A stretch of 64,000 bases of DNA from Burkholderiaceae bacterium (GCA_026125795.1 JAHCKM010000002.1:372001-436000), one strand, 5' to 3'. Counted from the first letter of the stretch, positions 22,562-29,169 are shown. Translations and numbers: made by a program. Notes: generated by a model not told the origin, from the letters alone.

Positions 22562-22794
22562 CGCAGCCGGGAATACAGGCCCAGTCGCATGCAGCAACGG
22601 CGCGCGAACCACCGAGCTGCACGCAAGACTGAGCGCGCGCCTTGCCGCGTGAAAGTAGCACCGAGCGGTGCGGCGGCTGTCGTGCTTCGCGATCGTCCGT
22701 GCCGTTCGCAATTGCGCTTGAGCCATCGCCTCTGGCAAAGTCCGCGCGTGTCCACATACACCGAGCTCTGCGCAGCAAGTGTTGCCCGGCCGCG
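22562..22794 (+). other. ORF-less cassette body, second member of family at 371-602
   Basis: About 233 bp homologous to 371-602, with the same start (GTTAGCCCG-AGCCGGGAAT) and the same end motif. No gene with a ribosome site is seen. Conservation between the two copies runs from end to end, which suggests selection or a fairly recent shared origin. Confidence 0.5.
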
Positions 22795-22872
22795 GGCTAA
22801 CCCGTCGTTGCACCCGACCTGCTACAGCGGGCTTCGCCCGCTTCCGCAGGCGGGTGAACTCCAACGTTAGAC
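22795..22872 (+). repeat. attC site 46
   Basis: 78 bp; R'' GGCTAAC, R' GTTAGAC; family A apex with GTCG/CTCCAACG arms. Confidence 0.95.
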
Positions 22873-22894
22873 GCCGCAGCCACCCGTGACCATG

Positions 22895-23191
22895 TCACCG
22901 TTGTCGCCAATACCCGGGCATTCGGCGCTGGTGTCCGACCGCGAGCACCGTAGCGACACCCGCGTCCAGCAGGTAGTGCACCGTGTAGGGAAAGTGGCGC
23001 AGGTGATAGTGCCGCACTTCATCTTCGTCAGGCGGCCACATGTCCGCTCGCTCGCCGAGAGCGTCAATTGCGTCGAGCGCTTCAGTGCGGAAGGCATCCG
23101 CCGCAATCGGGCTTCGCTCGAAGTACCAAAGGAACGCTTCGCGGATCTCTGCCTCGGCAGGAGGCAGAACCTCGACCACAAAGCGCGTCAC
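22895..23191 (-). CDS. RelE/ParE-superfamily toxin
   Basis: 98 residues of the ParE-like fold: FVVEVLPPAEAEIREAFLWYFERSPIAADAFRTEALDAIDAL, then HYHLRHFPYTVHYLLDAGVATVLAVGHQRRMPGYW, the standard RelE/ParE core with the C-terminal His/Arg segment. Encoded opposite to the array, downstream of and overlapping its antitoxin by four bases. Target (gyrase or mRNA) cannot be told. Confidence 0.85.
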   Translation of the reverse strand: MTRFVVEVLPPAEAEIREAFLWYFERSPIAADAFRTEALDAIDALGERADMWPPDEDEVRHYHLRHFPYTVHYLLDAGVATVLAVGHQRRMPGYWRQR

Positions 23192-23412
23192 AGCGCGCTC
23201 AGTCGTGCTCGCGCTTCAGCCCAAGGCACTGCCTTTAGCGTTCCGTCCCGCAGTGCTTGCTTGCGCAGGCGAAGCTCTTGGCGCCAAGCTTCAGAAATTG
23301 CGGCGTCCGTGCTTCCTTCGAGGCTATCGAGGAGCGCCACCACAAGGGCAGAGCGCTCATCGGCCGGAAGGTCCAGGGCGTCAGCAAGCAGTTGGTCCAC
23401 GCGCGCGTTCAT
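23188..23412 (-). CDS. Addiction-module antitoxin (Unstab_antitox type)
   Basis: 74 residues: VDQLLADALDLPADERSALVVALLDSLEGSTDAAISEAWRQELRLRKQALRDGTLKAVPWAEARARL, the pattern of the short antitoxins that pair with RelE/ParE toxins. First gene of a two-gene minus-strand operon; its promoter must lie in 23413-23466. Self-contained, inverted TA cassette. Confidence 0.85.
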   Translation of the reverse strand: MNARVDQLLADALDLPADERSALVVALLDSLEGSTDAAISEAWRQELRLRKQALRDGTLKAVPWAEARARLSAL

Positions 23413-23466
23413 GGTGCCCAGTCTACTCTTCGTGGTATTCGCCCGCCAGCGGAAGCCAAAGGCGGC

Positions 23467-23544
23467 GTCTAACCCTGCCTTGCACCTGACTCGCTACAGC
23501 GGGCTTCGCCCGCTTCCGCGAGCAGGTGAAGGCAAACGTTGGGC
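23467..23544 (+). repeat. attC site 47
   Basis: 78 bp; R'' GTCTAAC matching its cassette start GTTAGAC; R' GTTGGGC; family A; arms altered (CTGCCTTGCACCTG / CAGGTGAAGGCAAACG) but still paired. Confidence 0.93.
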
Positions 23545-23564
23545 CTCTTGCGGTTACTGGACAG

Positions 23565-23585
23565 CTATACGCCTTAGGCGTATAG
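23565..23585. promoter_or_regulatory. Perfect 21-bp palindrome, predicted TA operator
   Basis: CTATACGCCT and AGGCGTATAG flank a central T and are exact complements. It ends seven bases before the toxin ATG at 23592 and contains TATACG/TATAG -10-like sequences, so binding by the downstream HTH antitoxin would block transcription. Confidence 0.7.
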
Positions 23586-23591
23586 TGCCGC

Positions 23592-23903
23592 ATGCTCACC
23601 GTCGTAGAGACGCTGCTGTTCCAGCGCCAGTGGCCGATGTACTGGACCGAGGAGGAACGCGGAGCCTTTGCGGCGTACATCGCTGAGCATCCCACCGCCG
23701 GAGATGTCGTGCCCGAGTCTGGCGGTATTCGCAAGGTGCGCTGGCGGCGTGCAGGTACGGGCAAGTCAGGTGGAGTCGGGGTCATCTACTTCACTCGCAC
23801 CGCTGAAGGTGAGGTCGTTCTACTAACGCTGTACGCAAAGGCGAAGACCGACAACCTCACCGGTGCAAAGCTCAAGGAGATTCGTCGTGCCCTCGAAGAG
23901 TAA
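23592..23903 (+). CDS. HigB/RelE-like toxin
   Basis: 103 residues: MLTVVETLLFQRQWPMYWTEEERGAFAAYIAEHP, GGIRKVRWRRAGTGKSGGVGVIYFTRTAEGEVVLLTLYAKAKTDNLT-x-LKEIRRALEE, the RelE-like group that pairs with XRE antitoxins. Toxin-first order and 17-base overlap with the antitoxin gene are typical of higBA. Expected to act as a ribosome-dependent mRNA endonuclease. Confidence 0.85.
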   Translation: MLTVVETLLFQRQWPMYWTEEERGAFAAYIAEHPTAGDVVPESGGIRKVRWRRAGTGKSGGVGVIYFTRTAEGEVVLLTLYAKAKTDNLTGAKLKEIRRALEE

Positions 23904-24201
23904 GCCTCTGTCAAAGGCCCAGCTGGCGGCCTACGAAGCCAAGCGCGATCTGGCGGCTGAGTTGCTGCAGTCGGTTCGGGAAATGAAGGCCGGCCAAACG
24001 CGTGTCGTTTCCTCTCCGGTCATCGAAGCCCGCCAGAAGACGGGGCTTTCCCAGTCGCAGTTCGCGGCGCTTCTCGGCGTGTCGGTACGTACCCTCCAGG
24101 GGTGGGAGCAGGGGCGCAAGCAGCCAAGCGGTGCCGCGCGAACGCTCCTGGCCATCGCCAGCATCAATCCAAAGGCGGTACTTGCCGTTGCGTCGAAATA
24201 G
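23887..24201 (+). CDS. HigA-like XRE-family antitoxin
   Basis: 104 residues from GTG 23887: a helical N-terminus, then a Cro/C1 HTH (SPVIEARQKTGLSQSQFAALLGVSVRTLQGWEQGRKQPSGAARTLL, about residues 43-88). It should neutralise the upstream toxin and repress the operon via the palindrome at 23565-23585. Confidence 0.88.
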   Translation: MPSKSKPLSKAQLAAYEAKRDLAAELLQSVREMKAGQTRVVSSPVIEARQKTGLSQSQFAALLGVSVRTLQGWEQGRKQPSGAARTLLAIASINPKAVLAVASK

Positions 24202-24219
24202 TGCGTCTTGGCAGGAGAG

Positions 24220-24297
24220 GCCCAACCCTTCGTTGCACCCGACTCGCTACAGCGGGCTTCGCCCGCTGTAGCGAGCGGGTGAACTCAAACGTTAGAC
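24220..24297 (+). repeat. attC site 48, fully paired stem
   Basis: 78 bp; R'' GCCCAAC, R' GTTAGAC. The upper stem is an unbroken perfect palindrome (CTCGCTACAGCGGGC, loop TTC, exact complement), so the unpaired central spacer found in other sites is lost. Confidence 0.93.
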
Positions 24298-24329
24298 CGC
24301 ACGCCGTTCCTCCATCGCACGCCAACCGT

Positions 24330-24770
24330 ATGCGCCAGCTACTTCTCTCGTTGCACGTCATCTTCGCCGCGCTGTGGGTCGGGTGCATCCTCACCGAAGC
24401 GCTGTTTGAACGAGCGTTGCTTGCACAAGATCGCGCAGCACACCTGGTACTCGCGAACCTGCATGTCAAGGTGGACAATCTCGTTGAAGTACCGGCAATC
24501 GTGATCGTCTTACTCACCGGCGCGTTCATGGCACTTCAGGGAGTTCCTCGCTCTCTTTCTTACTACAGCATGCTGTCTGCCGGCGCAGCCGCCGCCGTGC
24601 TCAACTTCATCTGTGTGTGGTTGGTCTACAAGCGCAGGTTCGCAGCAGTCTCCGCAAACTGGCAGAGGTTTGCCCAGCTCGATCGACTCCAACACAAAGC
24701 AGGCGCTGGTGTGCTTGCTTTGGTGGTGGCCGCATTTGTGGCAGGCCTTTGGGGGAAAAGTGCGGTCTAA
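24330..24770 (+). CDS. Four-TM membrane protein (DUF2269/CopD-like)
   Basis: 146 residues: MRQLLLSLHVIFAALWVGCILTEALFERALL resembles the first helix of DUF2269/CopD-like proteins (LHxxxAxxWVG), followed by three more TM helices (about 55-72, 78-97, 122-142). A His in helix 1 could bind heme or metal, but this is inference. ATG 33 bases after R'; TAA in R''. Confidence 0.7.
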   Translation: MRQLLLSLHVIFAALWVGCILTEALFERALLAQDRAAHLVLANLHVKVDNLVEVPAIVIVLLTGAFMALQGVPRSLSYYSMLSAGAAAAVLNFICVWLVYKRRFAAVSANWQRFAQLDRLQHKAGAGVLALVVAAFVAGLWGKSAV

Positions 24771-24842
24771 CCCTTCGTTGCACCCGAATGGCTACAGCGG
24801 GCTTCGCCCGCTTCCGCTATCGGGTGAACTCAAACGTTAGGC
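24765..24842 (+). repeat. attC site 49
   Basis: 78 bp; R'' GTCTAAC matching its start GTTAGAC; R' GTTAGGC; family A with ATGGC/GCTAT stem. Confidence 0.94.
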
Positions 24843-24845
24843 GTC

Positions 24846-25350
24846 ATGGCCCATCCCGAGAGCGACCCGTTTTGTCATTCAGAAGAAGCTGCACGCAGCC
24901 TTCTCTGATGTTCGCCTTGGCTCCGGAATCAGCATTCGCCAATCTGTCGCCATCGACGCCTACGGTGAGGGACACACCGATGAGTCGTTTGCCGCACTTC
25001 CGCAGACGGAGGTCACAGATGACTGGAGCTCCATACCTGACAGCGAACTCGAGCAGATCGCGGTCGCTCATCTCGATGCGGAGGGTTTTCGCTACTACAT
25101 TCCGGCGCTCGCGCTCAGCATCCTGCGGGACTATCAGTCAGTCTCCATGCGTGTCATCGGCACGATCTCTGGTCTCTGCCCTAAGCCGCAGACGTGGTCC
25201 TACAGCGTGCAGCAGTACACCGCTCTCACCGAATCGCAGAAGAGCGCGATCGCGTTTTTTCTTGCCAAGCTTCCGTCGGTAGTTGACAGCGAGGATGCCA
25301 CTTGCGTTGAACGGGCACTTCGCAACTACTGGTCTCACTACGCAAGATGA
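24846..25350 (+). pseudogene. DUF6714-like gene with +1 frameshift near the start
   Basis: ATG 24846 (in the usual position after R') gives MAHPESDPF and then goes out of frame at a TTTT run (24870-24873). Reading TTT restores MAHPESDP-FVIQKKLHAAFSDVRLGSGISIRQSVAIDAYG and a full-length frame to TGA 25350 (FRYYIPALALSILRDY, TESQKSAIAFFLAKL), which resembles DUF6714. The intact frame has no other start codon before 25147. About 167 codons if repaired. Confidence 0.7.
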
Positions 25351-25351
25351 C

Positions 25352-25429
25352 GCCTAACCCTTCGTTGCACCCGAAGTGCTACAGCGGGCTTCGCCCGCTT
25401 TCGCACTCGGGTGAACTCAAACGTTAGGC
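25352..25429 (+). repeat. attC site 50
   Basis: 78 bp; R'' GCCTAAC, R' GTTAGGC; family A. The preceding ATGAC mirrors the cassette start GTTAGGCGTCAT. Confidence 0.95.
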
Positions 25430-25435
25430 CGCACG

Positions 25436-26101
25436 ATGACTGCTCTTCAGCAGTTCAACCGCAATGTCGATGCTTCCGACAAGCTGGTTCACATGTATCG
25501 GCAGCTGCGCGGCTTCCGGAATCTTGGTGCGCGAGGCCGACTCGACGCACAGAACCAAGATCTTCTGTGGCTACCGCGATCCGCTGTCGTTGCAGCAATC
25601 TCTGCGCTCGACACCTACGTCCACAGCGTCGTCAAGGAGCGGCTTCCACGTCAGTTTGGTGCAGGCATAGTCGTGCCAGAGTCGCTTGCTGAGCAGTTGT
25701 CCCAGCTCATGCCGGTCAGAAACGCAAATACCTTCCGGCAAGCCGTGCCGCTGCTCCTCGCCAACGACACACTGCCCCAGCTTCTCAAGAAACTGGAAGA
25801 AAACTTCCTGCAGTTTCAGTCCTACCAAGCCCCGGAGAAGATCATCGAAGCCTACCGACTCATCGGTATCGAGAATGTCTTCGAACCGGTCTCCGATCTA
25901 TGGCCAGGCCCAAACACAACAGCCGAGCACTTGAGGCGTCGTCTCGCTGGGTACGTGCAGCGGCGCAACCAGATCGCCCACGAGGGCGACCTTGAGGCCA
26001 ATGGGCAACAACGTCCTATGCAACCTGAGTACGCAGTCGAGTGCCGCGACTTCGTGGGTTCTCTAGTAACTCGTTTGAACCAGGTCGTGTATGCGGCCTA
26101 A
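25436..26101 (+). CDS. HEPN-domain protein (RiboL-PSP-HEPN type)
   Basis: 221 residues, all-helical. The C-terminal part has the HEPN RNase-type motif R-x4-H as RRNQIAHEGD (about residues 183-192); the N-terminal part (WLPRSAVVAAISALDTYVHSVVKERL) matches the start of RiboL-PSP-HEPN proteins. HEPN proteins with this motif are often RNases in toxin or antiviral systems. Here it is alone, with no visible MNT or other antitoxin in the cassette. ATG six bases after R'; TAA in R''. Confidence 0.8.
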   Translation: MTALQQFNRNVDASDKLVHMYRQLRGFRNLGARGRLDAQNQDLLWLPRSAVVAAISALDTYVHSVVKERLPRQFGAGIVVPESLAEQLSQLMPVRNANTFRQAVPLLLANDTLPQLLKKLEENFLQFQSYQAPEKIIEAYRLIGIENVFEPVSDLWPGPNTTAEHLRRRLAGYVQRRNQIAHEGDLEANGQQRPMQPEYAVECRDFVGSLVTRLNQVVYAA

Positions 26102-26173
26102 CCCCTCGCTGCACCCGAAGTGCAACAGCTGGCTTCGCCAGCTGCTGCCCTCGGGTGAGCTCAAACGTTGGGC
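26096..26173 (+). repeat. attC site 51
   Basis: 78 bp; R'' GCCTAAC, R' GTTGGGC; family B with GCTGC/GAGCTC arms. Confidence 0.95.
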
Positions 26174-26257
26174 GTAACGCAAGGCGTGATAGTCGCAGCG
26201 AAGTGCGCTCGTCTGCGGCGCCCGCGCGTGGCAGTAGGCTGCTGATATGCTCGCGTC

Positions 26258-26446
26258 GTGAAAGTTGGAGAAGTTCTCCGCCTGCTCCAGGCCGATGGCT
26301 GATATCTTGTAGCCACGCGCGGCAGCCATCGCCAGTTCAAGCATGCAAGTAAACCCGGTCGCGCTACTGTGCCTGGCAAAGCGAGTGATGATCTCGCTCC
26401 GGGTACGCTCAATAGCATTCTCAAGCAGTCTGGTCTGAAGTCGTGA
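26258..26446 (+). pseudogene. hicA: hicA toxin gene inactivated by a nonsense codon
   Basis: From GTG 26258 the frame reads VKVGEVLRLLQADG, then TGA (26300-26302) where HicA proteins have Trp, then YLVATRGSHRQFKHASKPGRATVPG and a complete C-terminus to TGA 26446. A single TGG-to-TGA change explains it. The GSH catalytic motif is downstream of the stop. The antitoxin gene after it is intact. Confidence 0.85.
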
Positions 26447-26452
26447 GGTCGT

Positions 26453-26665
26453 ATGCGCTATGCCATCGTGATTGAGAAAGCCGAAGGCAACTACTCCGCC
26501 TACGTTCCCGATCTACCGGGTTGCGTAGCTACGGGCGCGACAGTTGTAGAGGTAGAGAGCCAGATTCGTGAGGCCATTGCCTTTCATGTCGAGGGTTTGC
26601 GCGAAGACGGTGTACCGATCCCAGCTCCGTCGAGCCAGGTTGAGTACATCGACGTTGCCCCTTAG
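26453..26665 (+). CDS. hicB: HicB-family antitoxin (module 3)
   Basis: 70 residues: MRYAIVIEKAEGNYSAYVPDLPGCVATGATVVEVESQIREAIAFHVEGLREDGVPIPAPSSQVEYIDV, the canonical HicB core. It follows the broken hicA by six bases in toxin-first order. It may remain as an orphan antitoxin able to counter related HicA toxins. Confidence 0.9.
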   Translation: MRYAIVIEKAEGNYSAYVPDLPGCVATGATVVEVESQIREAIAFHVEGLREDGVPIPAPSSQVEYIDVAP

Positions 26666-26684
26666 TGGCAACGGTGGGCTTTAC

Positions 26685-26740
26685 GCCCAACCCTTCGGGC
26701 TTCGCCCGCTTCCGCGAGCGGGTGAACTCAAACGTTAGGC
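26685..26740 (+). repeat. attC site 52, internally deleted
   Basis: 56 bp; R'' GCCCAAC and R' GTTAGGC kept, but 22 bases of the left arm are missing, leaving CCCTTCGGGCTTCGCCC. It may still fold a short hairpin. Confidence 0.85.
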
Positions 26741-26775
26741 AGCGCCAACAGCCAGACTGCGCATCGCCAACGATC

Positions 26776-27255
26776 ATGGTCACCGTCCGCCATCGATTCG
26801 AGTCGCCCGACACAACGCAAACACTGGCCGAGGCGCTCAGTGAGTACCTTGCTGCCAACCCATTGCTCAAGCGTGAGTCGGACCTGCAATCTCCCGAGGC
26901 GCGGCAGTTCTTCCGCTCACACGATGTCGTTCACGTTGTGTACGGCTGCGGCACATCATTGCTTGATGAATCCATCGTCAAGCTTTCCAGCATCTTCGGT
27001 ACAACGGGAGGCATTCGGGTGCTGCGAGGCTACGCGCCCCACGAGACACTTGATATCTATCGCAAGCTGCCAGTTCTCGGTAGTCTGCACGCATTCCTGG
27101 CGGCACCGTACATGATCCTGCGCACCGTGTGGCGGTGCATGGCGCAGTCCAAGCGCTGGCCATGGGATCAGTACGATGCATTCCTCAATGTGCCCCTGCG
27201 CGAAGTACGGGCGCAGTTCCGCATCAAGGTTGCACATGAACGCGGCGCTGCCTAA
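26776..27255 (+). CDS. Possible Coq4-like protein
   Basis: 159 residues, helical. The segment RQFFRSHDVVHVVYGCGTSLLDESIVKLSSIFGTTGG resembles the HDxxH...E metal/quinone motif region of Coq4-family proteins (ubiquinone biosynthesis), but the overall match is weak. ATG 36 bases after R'; TAA in R''. Treat as hypothetical with a possible link to Coq4. Confidence 0.6.
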   Translation: MVTVRHRFESPDTTQTLAEALSEYLAANPLLKRESDLQSPEARQFFRSHDVVHVVYGCGTSLLDESIVKLSSIFGTTGGIRVLRGYAPHETLDIYRKLPVLGSLHAFLAAPYMILRTVWRCMAQSKRWPWDQYDAFLNVPLREVRAQFRIKVAHERGAA

Positions 27256-27327
27256 CCCTTCGTTGCACCCGAAGTCCTACAGCGGGCTTCGCCCGCTTGC
27301 GCACTCGGGTGAACTCAAACGTTAGGC
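27250..27327 (+). repeat. attC site 53
   Basis: 78 bp; R'' GCCTAAC, R' GTTAGGC; family A with AAGTCC left stem mismatch. Confidence 0.94.
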
Positions 27328-27373
27328 CACGCGAATGCCGCTGGCTGGGGCACGACGCTTGCCGCGTTAATTC

Positions 27374-27862
27374 ATGACTCTTCGGGTGCATATTGCCGTC
27401 GCATTGACTCTTGCCGCTTTGGGCCTGGTTCCGGGAGCCGCGCACTTGATGGAACTCCCGGTCAAGTTGACCTATTCGCCCGAGTTGTACGCTGAGGTCA
27501 CCAGCACGCTTTACGCTTGGTATGGCATTGCGGGCGGAGCCGCTCAAGTCGGTGCGGCGTTCATAGTCGCACTCCTGGCTGCCCGAGTCAGGCACTCGTC
27601 ATCGGCAGGACTTGCACTCGCAACTGCTGCCACCTTTATCATTTCGCTGGTTCTTTGGGGCGCCGTTGTCAGTCCGGTCAATTCAGCTTGGGCAGAAGTC
27701 TCTCGTGCCAATCCGGGCGAACTCGCGTCTGCATATGCGCGTCTGCGCGGCCGGTGGGAGTTCGGCCATCTTGCGGCGTTCATCGCGTGGTTCACCGGCT
27801 GGCTTGGCCTTGTGGCATTGGCAACCCGCTGGCCGGTCGTGGACCCAAAGAGCGCGGCCTAA
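27374..27862 (+). CDS. Four-TM membrane protein (DUF1772-like)
   Basis: 162 residues with TM helices about 6-27, 46-70, 77-100 and 136-154. The layout, with the conserved polar loop WGAVVSPVNSAWAEVSRANPGELASAYARLRGRWEFGH before the last helix, resembles DUF1772 proteins. ATG is 46 bases after R'; no strong ribosome site. TAA in R''. Function unknown. Confidence 0.72.
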   Translation: MTLRVHIAVALTLAALGLVPGAAHLMELPVKLTYSPELYAEVTSTLYAWYGIAGGAAQVGAAFIVALLAARVRHSSSAGLALATAATFIISLVLWGAVVSPVNSAWAEVSRANPGELASAYARLRGRWEFGHLAAFIAWFTGWLGLVALATRWPVVDPKSAA

Positions 27863-27934
27863 CCCTTCGTTGCGCCCGAAGTGCTACAGCGGGCTTCGCC
27901 CGCTTCCGCACGCGGGTGAATGCAAACGTTAGAC
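27857..27934 (+). repeat. attC site 54
   Basis: 78 bp; R'' GCCTAAC, R' GTTAGAC; family A; arms GTTGCGCCCG / CGCGGGTGAATGC. Confidence 0.93.
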
Positions 27935-27955
27935 CGCACGCCGCCGATCAGCGCG

Positions 27956-28414
27956 ATGCCGATCCCCGCAAACCTTCAGCGCTTCTGGAACGCGTTTGCT
28001 TCTGCGAGCGGTGAGCCGGATGATTCCCGCTTCCTCGAAGCGTTCGCCTTCGGCGACAGCGAGAGTCTTGCCAATGAGCTAGCAGCGTTGGTGCTGCAAG
28101 GGGTCAAGCGCGCAACCGCGGGATCTCTCTGGGCCATACAAGCTGAAGGCAAGCAGCTTCAAAAGCCCGGCGACCTCAGCATCGTCACCAATTGGGGTGG
28201 CCAGCCGCTGTGCATCATCGAAACGGAGGCCGTTGAGATCGTGCCCTTCCGTGAGGTTACCGCTGAGTTTGCGGCAGCAGAAGGCGAGGGTGACTCGTCG
28301 CTATCCTTCTGGCGTGCTGCCCACACCGAGGCCTTCACCCGTGAGTGCAGTCGCATCGGCCGAGCATTCGAGCAGACAATGCCTGTTGTTTGTGAACGCT
28401 TCCGAGTCGTGTAG
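27956..28414 (+). CDS. ASCH-domain protein
   Basis: 152 residues: VLQGVKRATAGSLWAIQAEGKQLQKPGDLSIVTNWGGQPLCIIETEAVEIVPFREVTAEFAAAEGEGDSSLSFWRAAHTEAFTRECSRIGR, the ASCH fold (PUA-related, RNA-binding-like), with the conserved K-x-AT and GD motifs. Known members include amidohydrolases acting on acetylated nucleosides; role here unknown. ATG 22 bases after R'. Confidence 0.88.
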   Translation: MPIPANLQRFWNAFASASGEPDDSRFLEAFAFGDSESLANELAALVLQGVKRATAGSLWAIQAEGKQLQKPGDLSIVTNWGGQPLCIIETEAVEIVPFREVTAEFAAAEGEGDSSLSFWRAAHTEAFTRECSRIGRAFEQTMPVVCERFRVV

Positions 28415-28423
28415 CCAAGTGCG

Positions 28424-28501
28424 GTCTAACCCTTCGTTGCACCCGAAGTGCTACAGCGGGCTTCGCCCGCTTCCGCAATCGGATGAACTCAAACGTTAGG
28501 C
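28424..28501 (+). repeat. attC site 55
   Basis: 78 bp; R'' GTCTAAC matching its start GTTAGAC; R' GTTAGGC; family A; CGGATGAACTC right arm. R' also supplies the stop codon of the next, inverted gene. Confidence 0.94.
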
Positions 28502-28891
28502 ATCAGAGAGCCCGACCGCGCGCGCTCCGAAAGCCTTGCACAGTTTGGCGTCTGCGGAAACCAGCTTCACGTCTAGATGCTCGGCCAGCGCCACATACTC
28601 GCAGTCGTATGCGGAGCTGCCGCTGTCCTTCGCTAGCCGAAGCACGGCCATGGCAGACACGTCGTACTCATTGCCGGCCAGCAGGCCTTCAGCTCTCCGG
28701 TGAATGGTCATTGCATCATCCAGCGAGAGCAGCTTTTGGCGCATGTATGTCGCCAGAATGCTGCGGAACTCGCTGCGCCAGAGTCGAGGTACAGCCCAAT
28801 CAGGCTCTCGCAATAGCAGGTCTTCTGCCTGCTCGCTGTACTTACCGGGCAAGTACAGGTACGCCACTAGGTTCACGTCGGCTACTATCAC
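28496..28891 (-). CDS. PIN-domain toxin (VapC/FitB-like)
   Basis: 131 residues from GTG 28891: IVADVNLVAYLYLPG with the first catalytic Asp, WRSEFRSILATYM (acidic residue), SSAYDCEYVALAEHLDVKLVSADAKLCKAF with the further Asp residues of the PIN nuclease site. Expected RNase activity. Its TAA stop is the complement of the TTA in the attC R' box, mirroring how forward genes stop in R''. Overlaps its antitoxin by four bases. Confidence 0.88.
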   Translation of the reverse strand: MIVADVNLVAYLYLPGKYSEQAEDLLLREPDWAVPRLWRSEFRSILATYMRQKLLSLDDAMTIHRRAEGLLAGNEYDVSAMAVLRLAKDSGSSAYDCEYVALAEHLDVKLVSADAKLCKAFGARAVGLSDA

Positions 28892-29133
28892 GAACGCCCC
28901 AAGCGCTTGAATCGGTCTATGTCCTCCGGCTTGAATGCGCCTCGCTTCAGGGAGAGTCTGACCTCTCGCGCCTTGGCCAAGTGCTCCAGCGCCGTGGTCT
29001 TCTTTGGCAACAGCACCGTCTCCAAGCAAGCTATCGCTTCGCTGTTCAAGCTGCGTCGGTTCGCCTCTGCCGAAGACCGCAGTTGTTCATACACGTCGTC
29101 GGGGATGCCTTTCAAGGTAATCGTCGTGGGCAT
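28888..29133 (-). CDS. Ribbon-helix-helix antitoxin (FitA/VapB-like)
   Basis: 81 residues: MPTTITLKGIPDDVYEQLRSSAEANRRSLNSEAIACLETVL is an Arc-type ribbon-helix-helix of FitA/StbC antitoxins, followed by a toxin-binding tail. ATG 29133 has GGAG eight bases ahead on the minus strand. It probably represses the operon through the palindrome at 29153-29169. Confidence 0.85.
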   Translation of the reverse strand: MPTTITLKGIPDDVYEQLRSSAEANRRSLNSEAIACLETVLLPKKTTALEHLAKAREVRLSLKRGAFKPEDIDRFKRLGRS

Positions 29134-29152
29134 ACGCTGCTCCAGCTGCAAT

Positions 29153-29169
29153 GGAACCATTATGGTTCC
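29153..29169. promoter_or_regulatory. 17-bp palindromic operator of the minus-strand TA pair
   Basis: GGAACCATTATGGTTCC is a perfect palindrome around a central T. On the minus strand it contains CATAAT, a -10-like hexamer, 20 bases before the antitoxin ATG. Confidence 0.65.
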
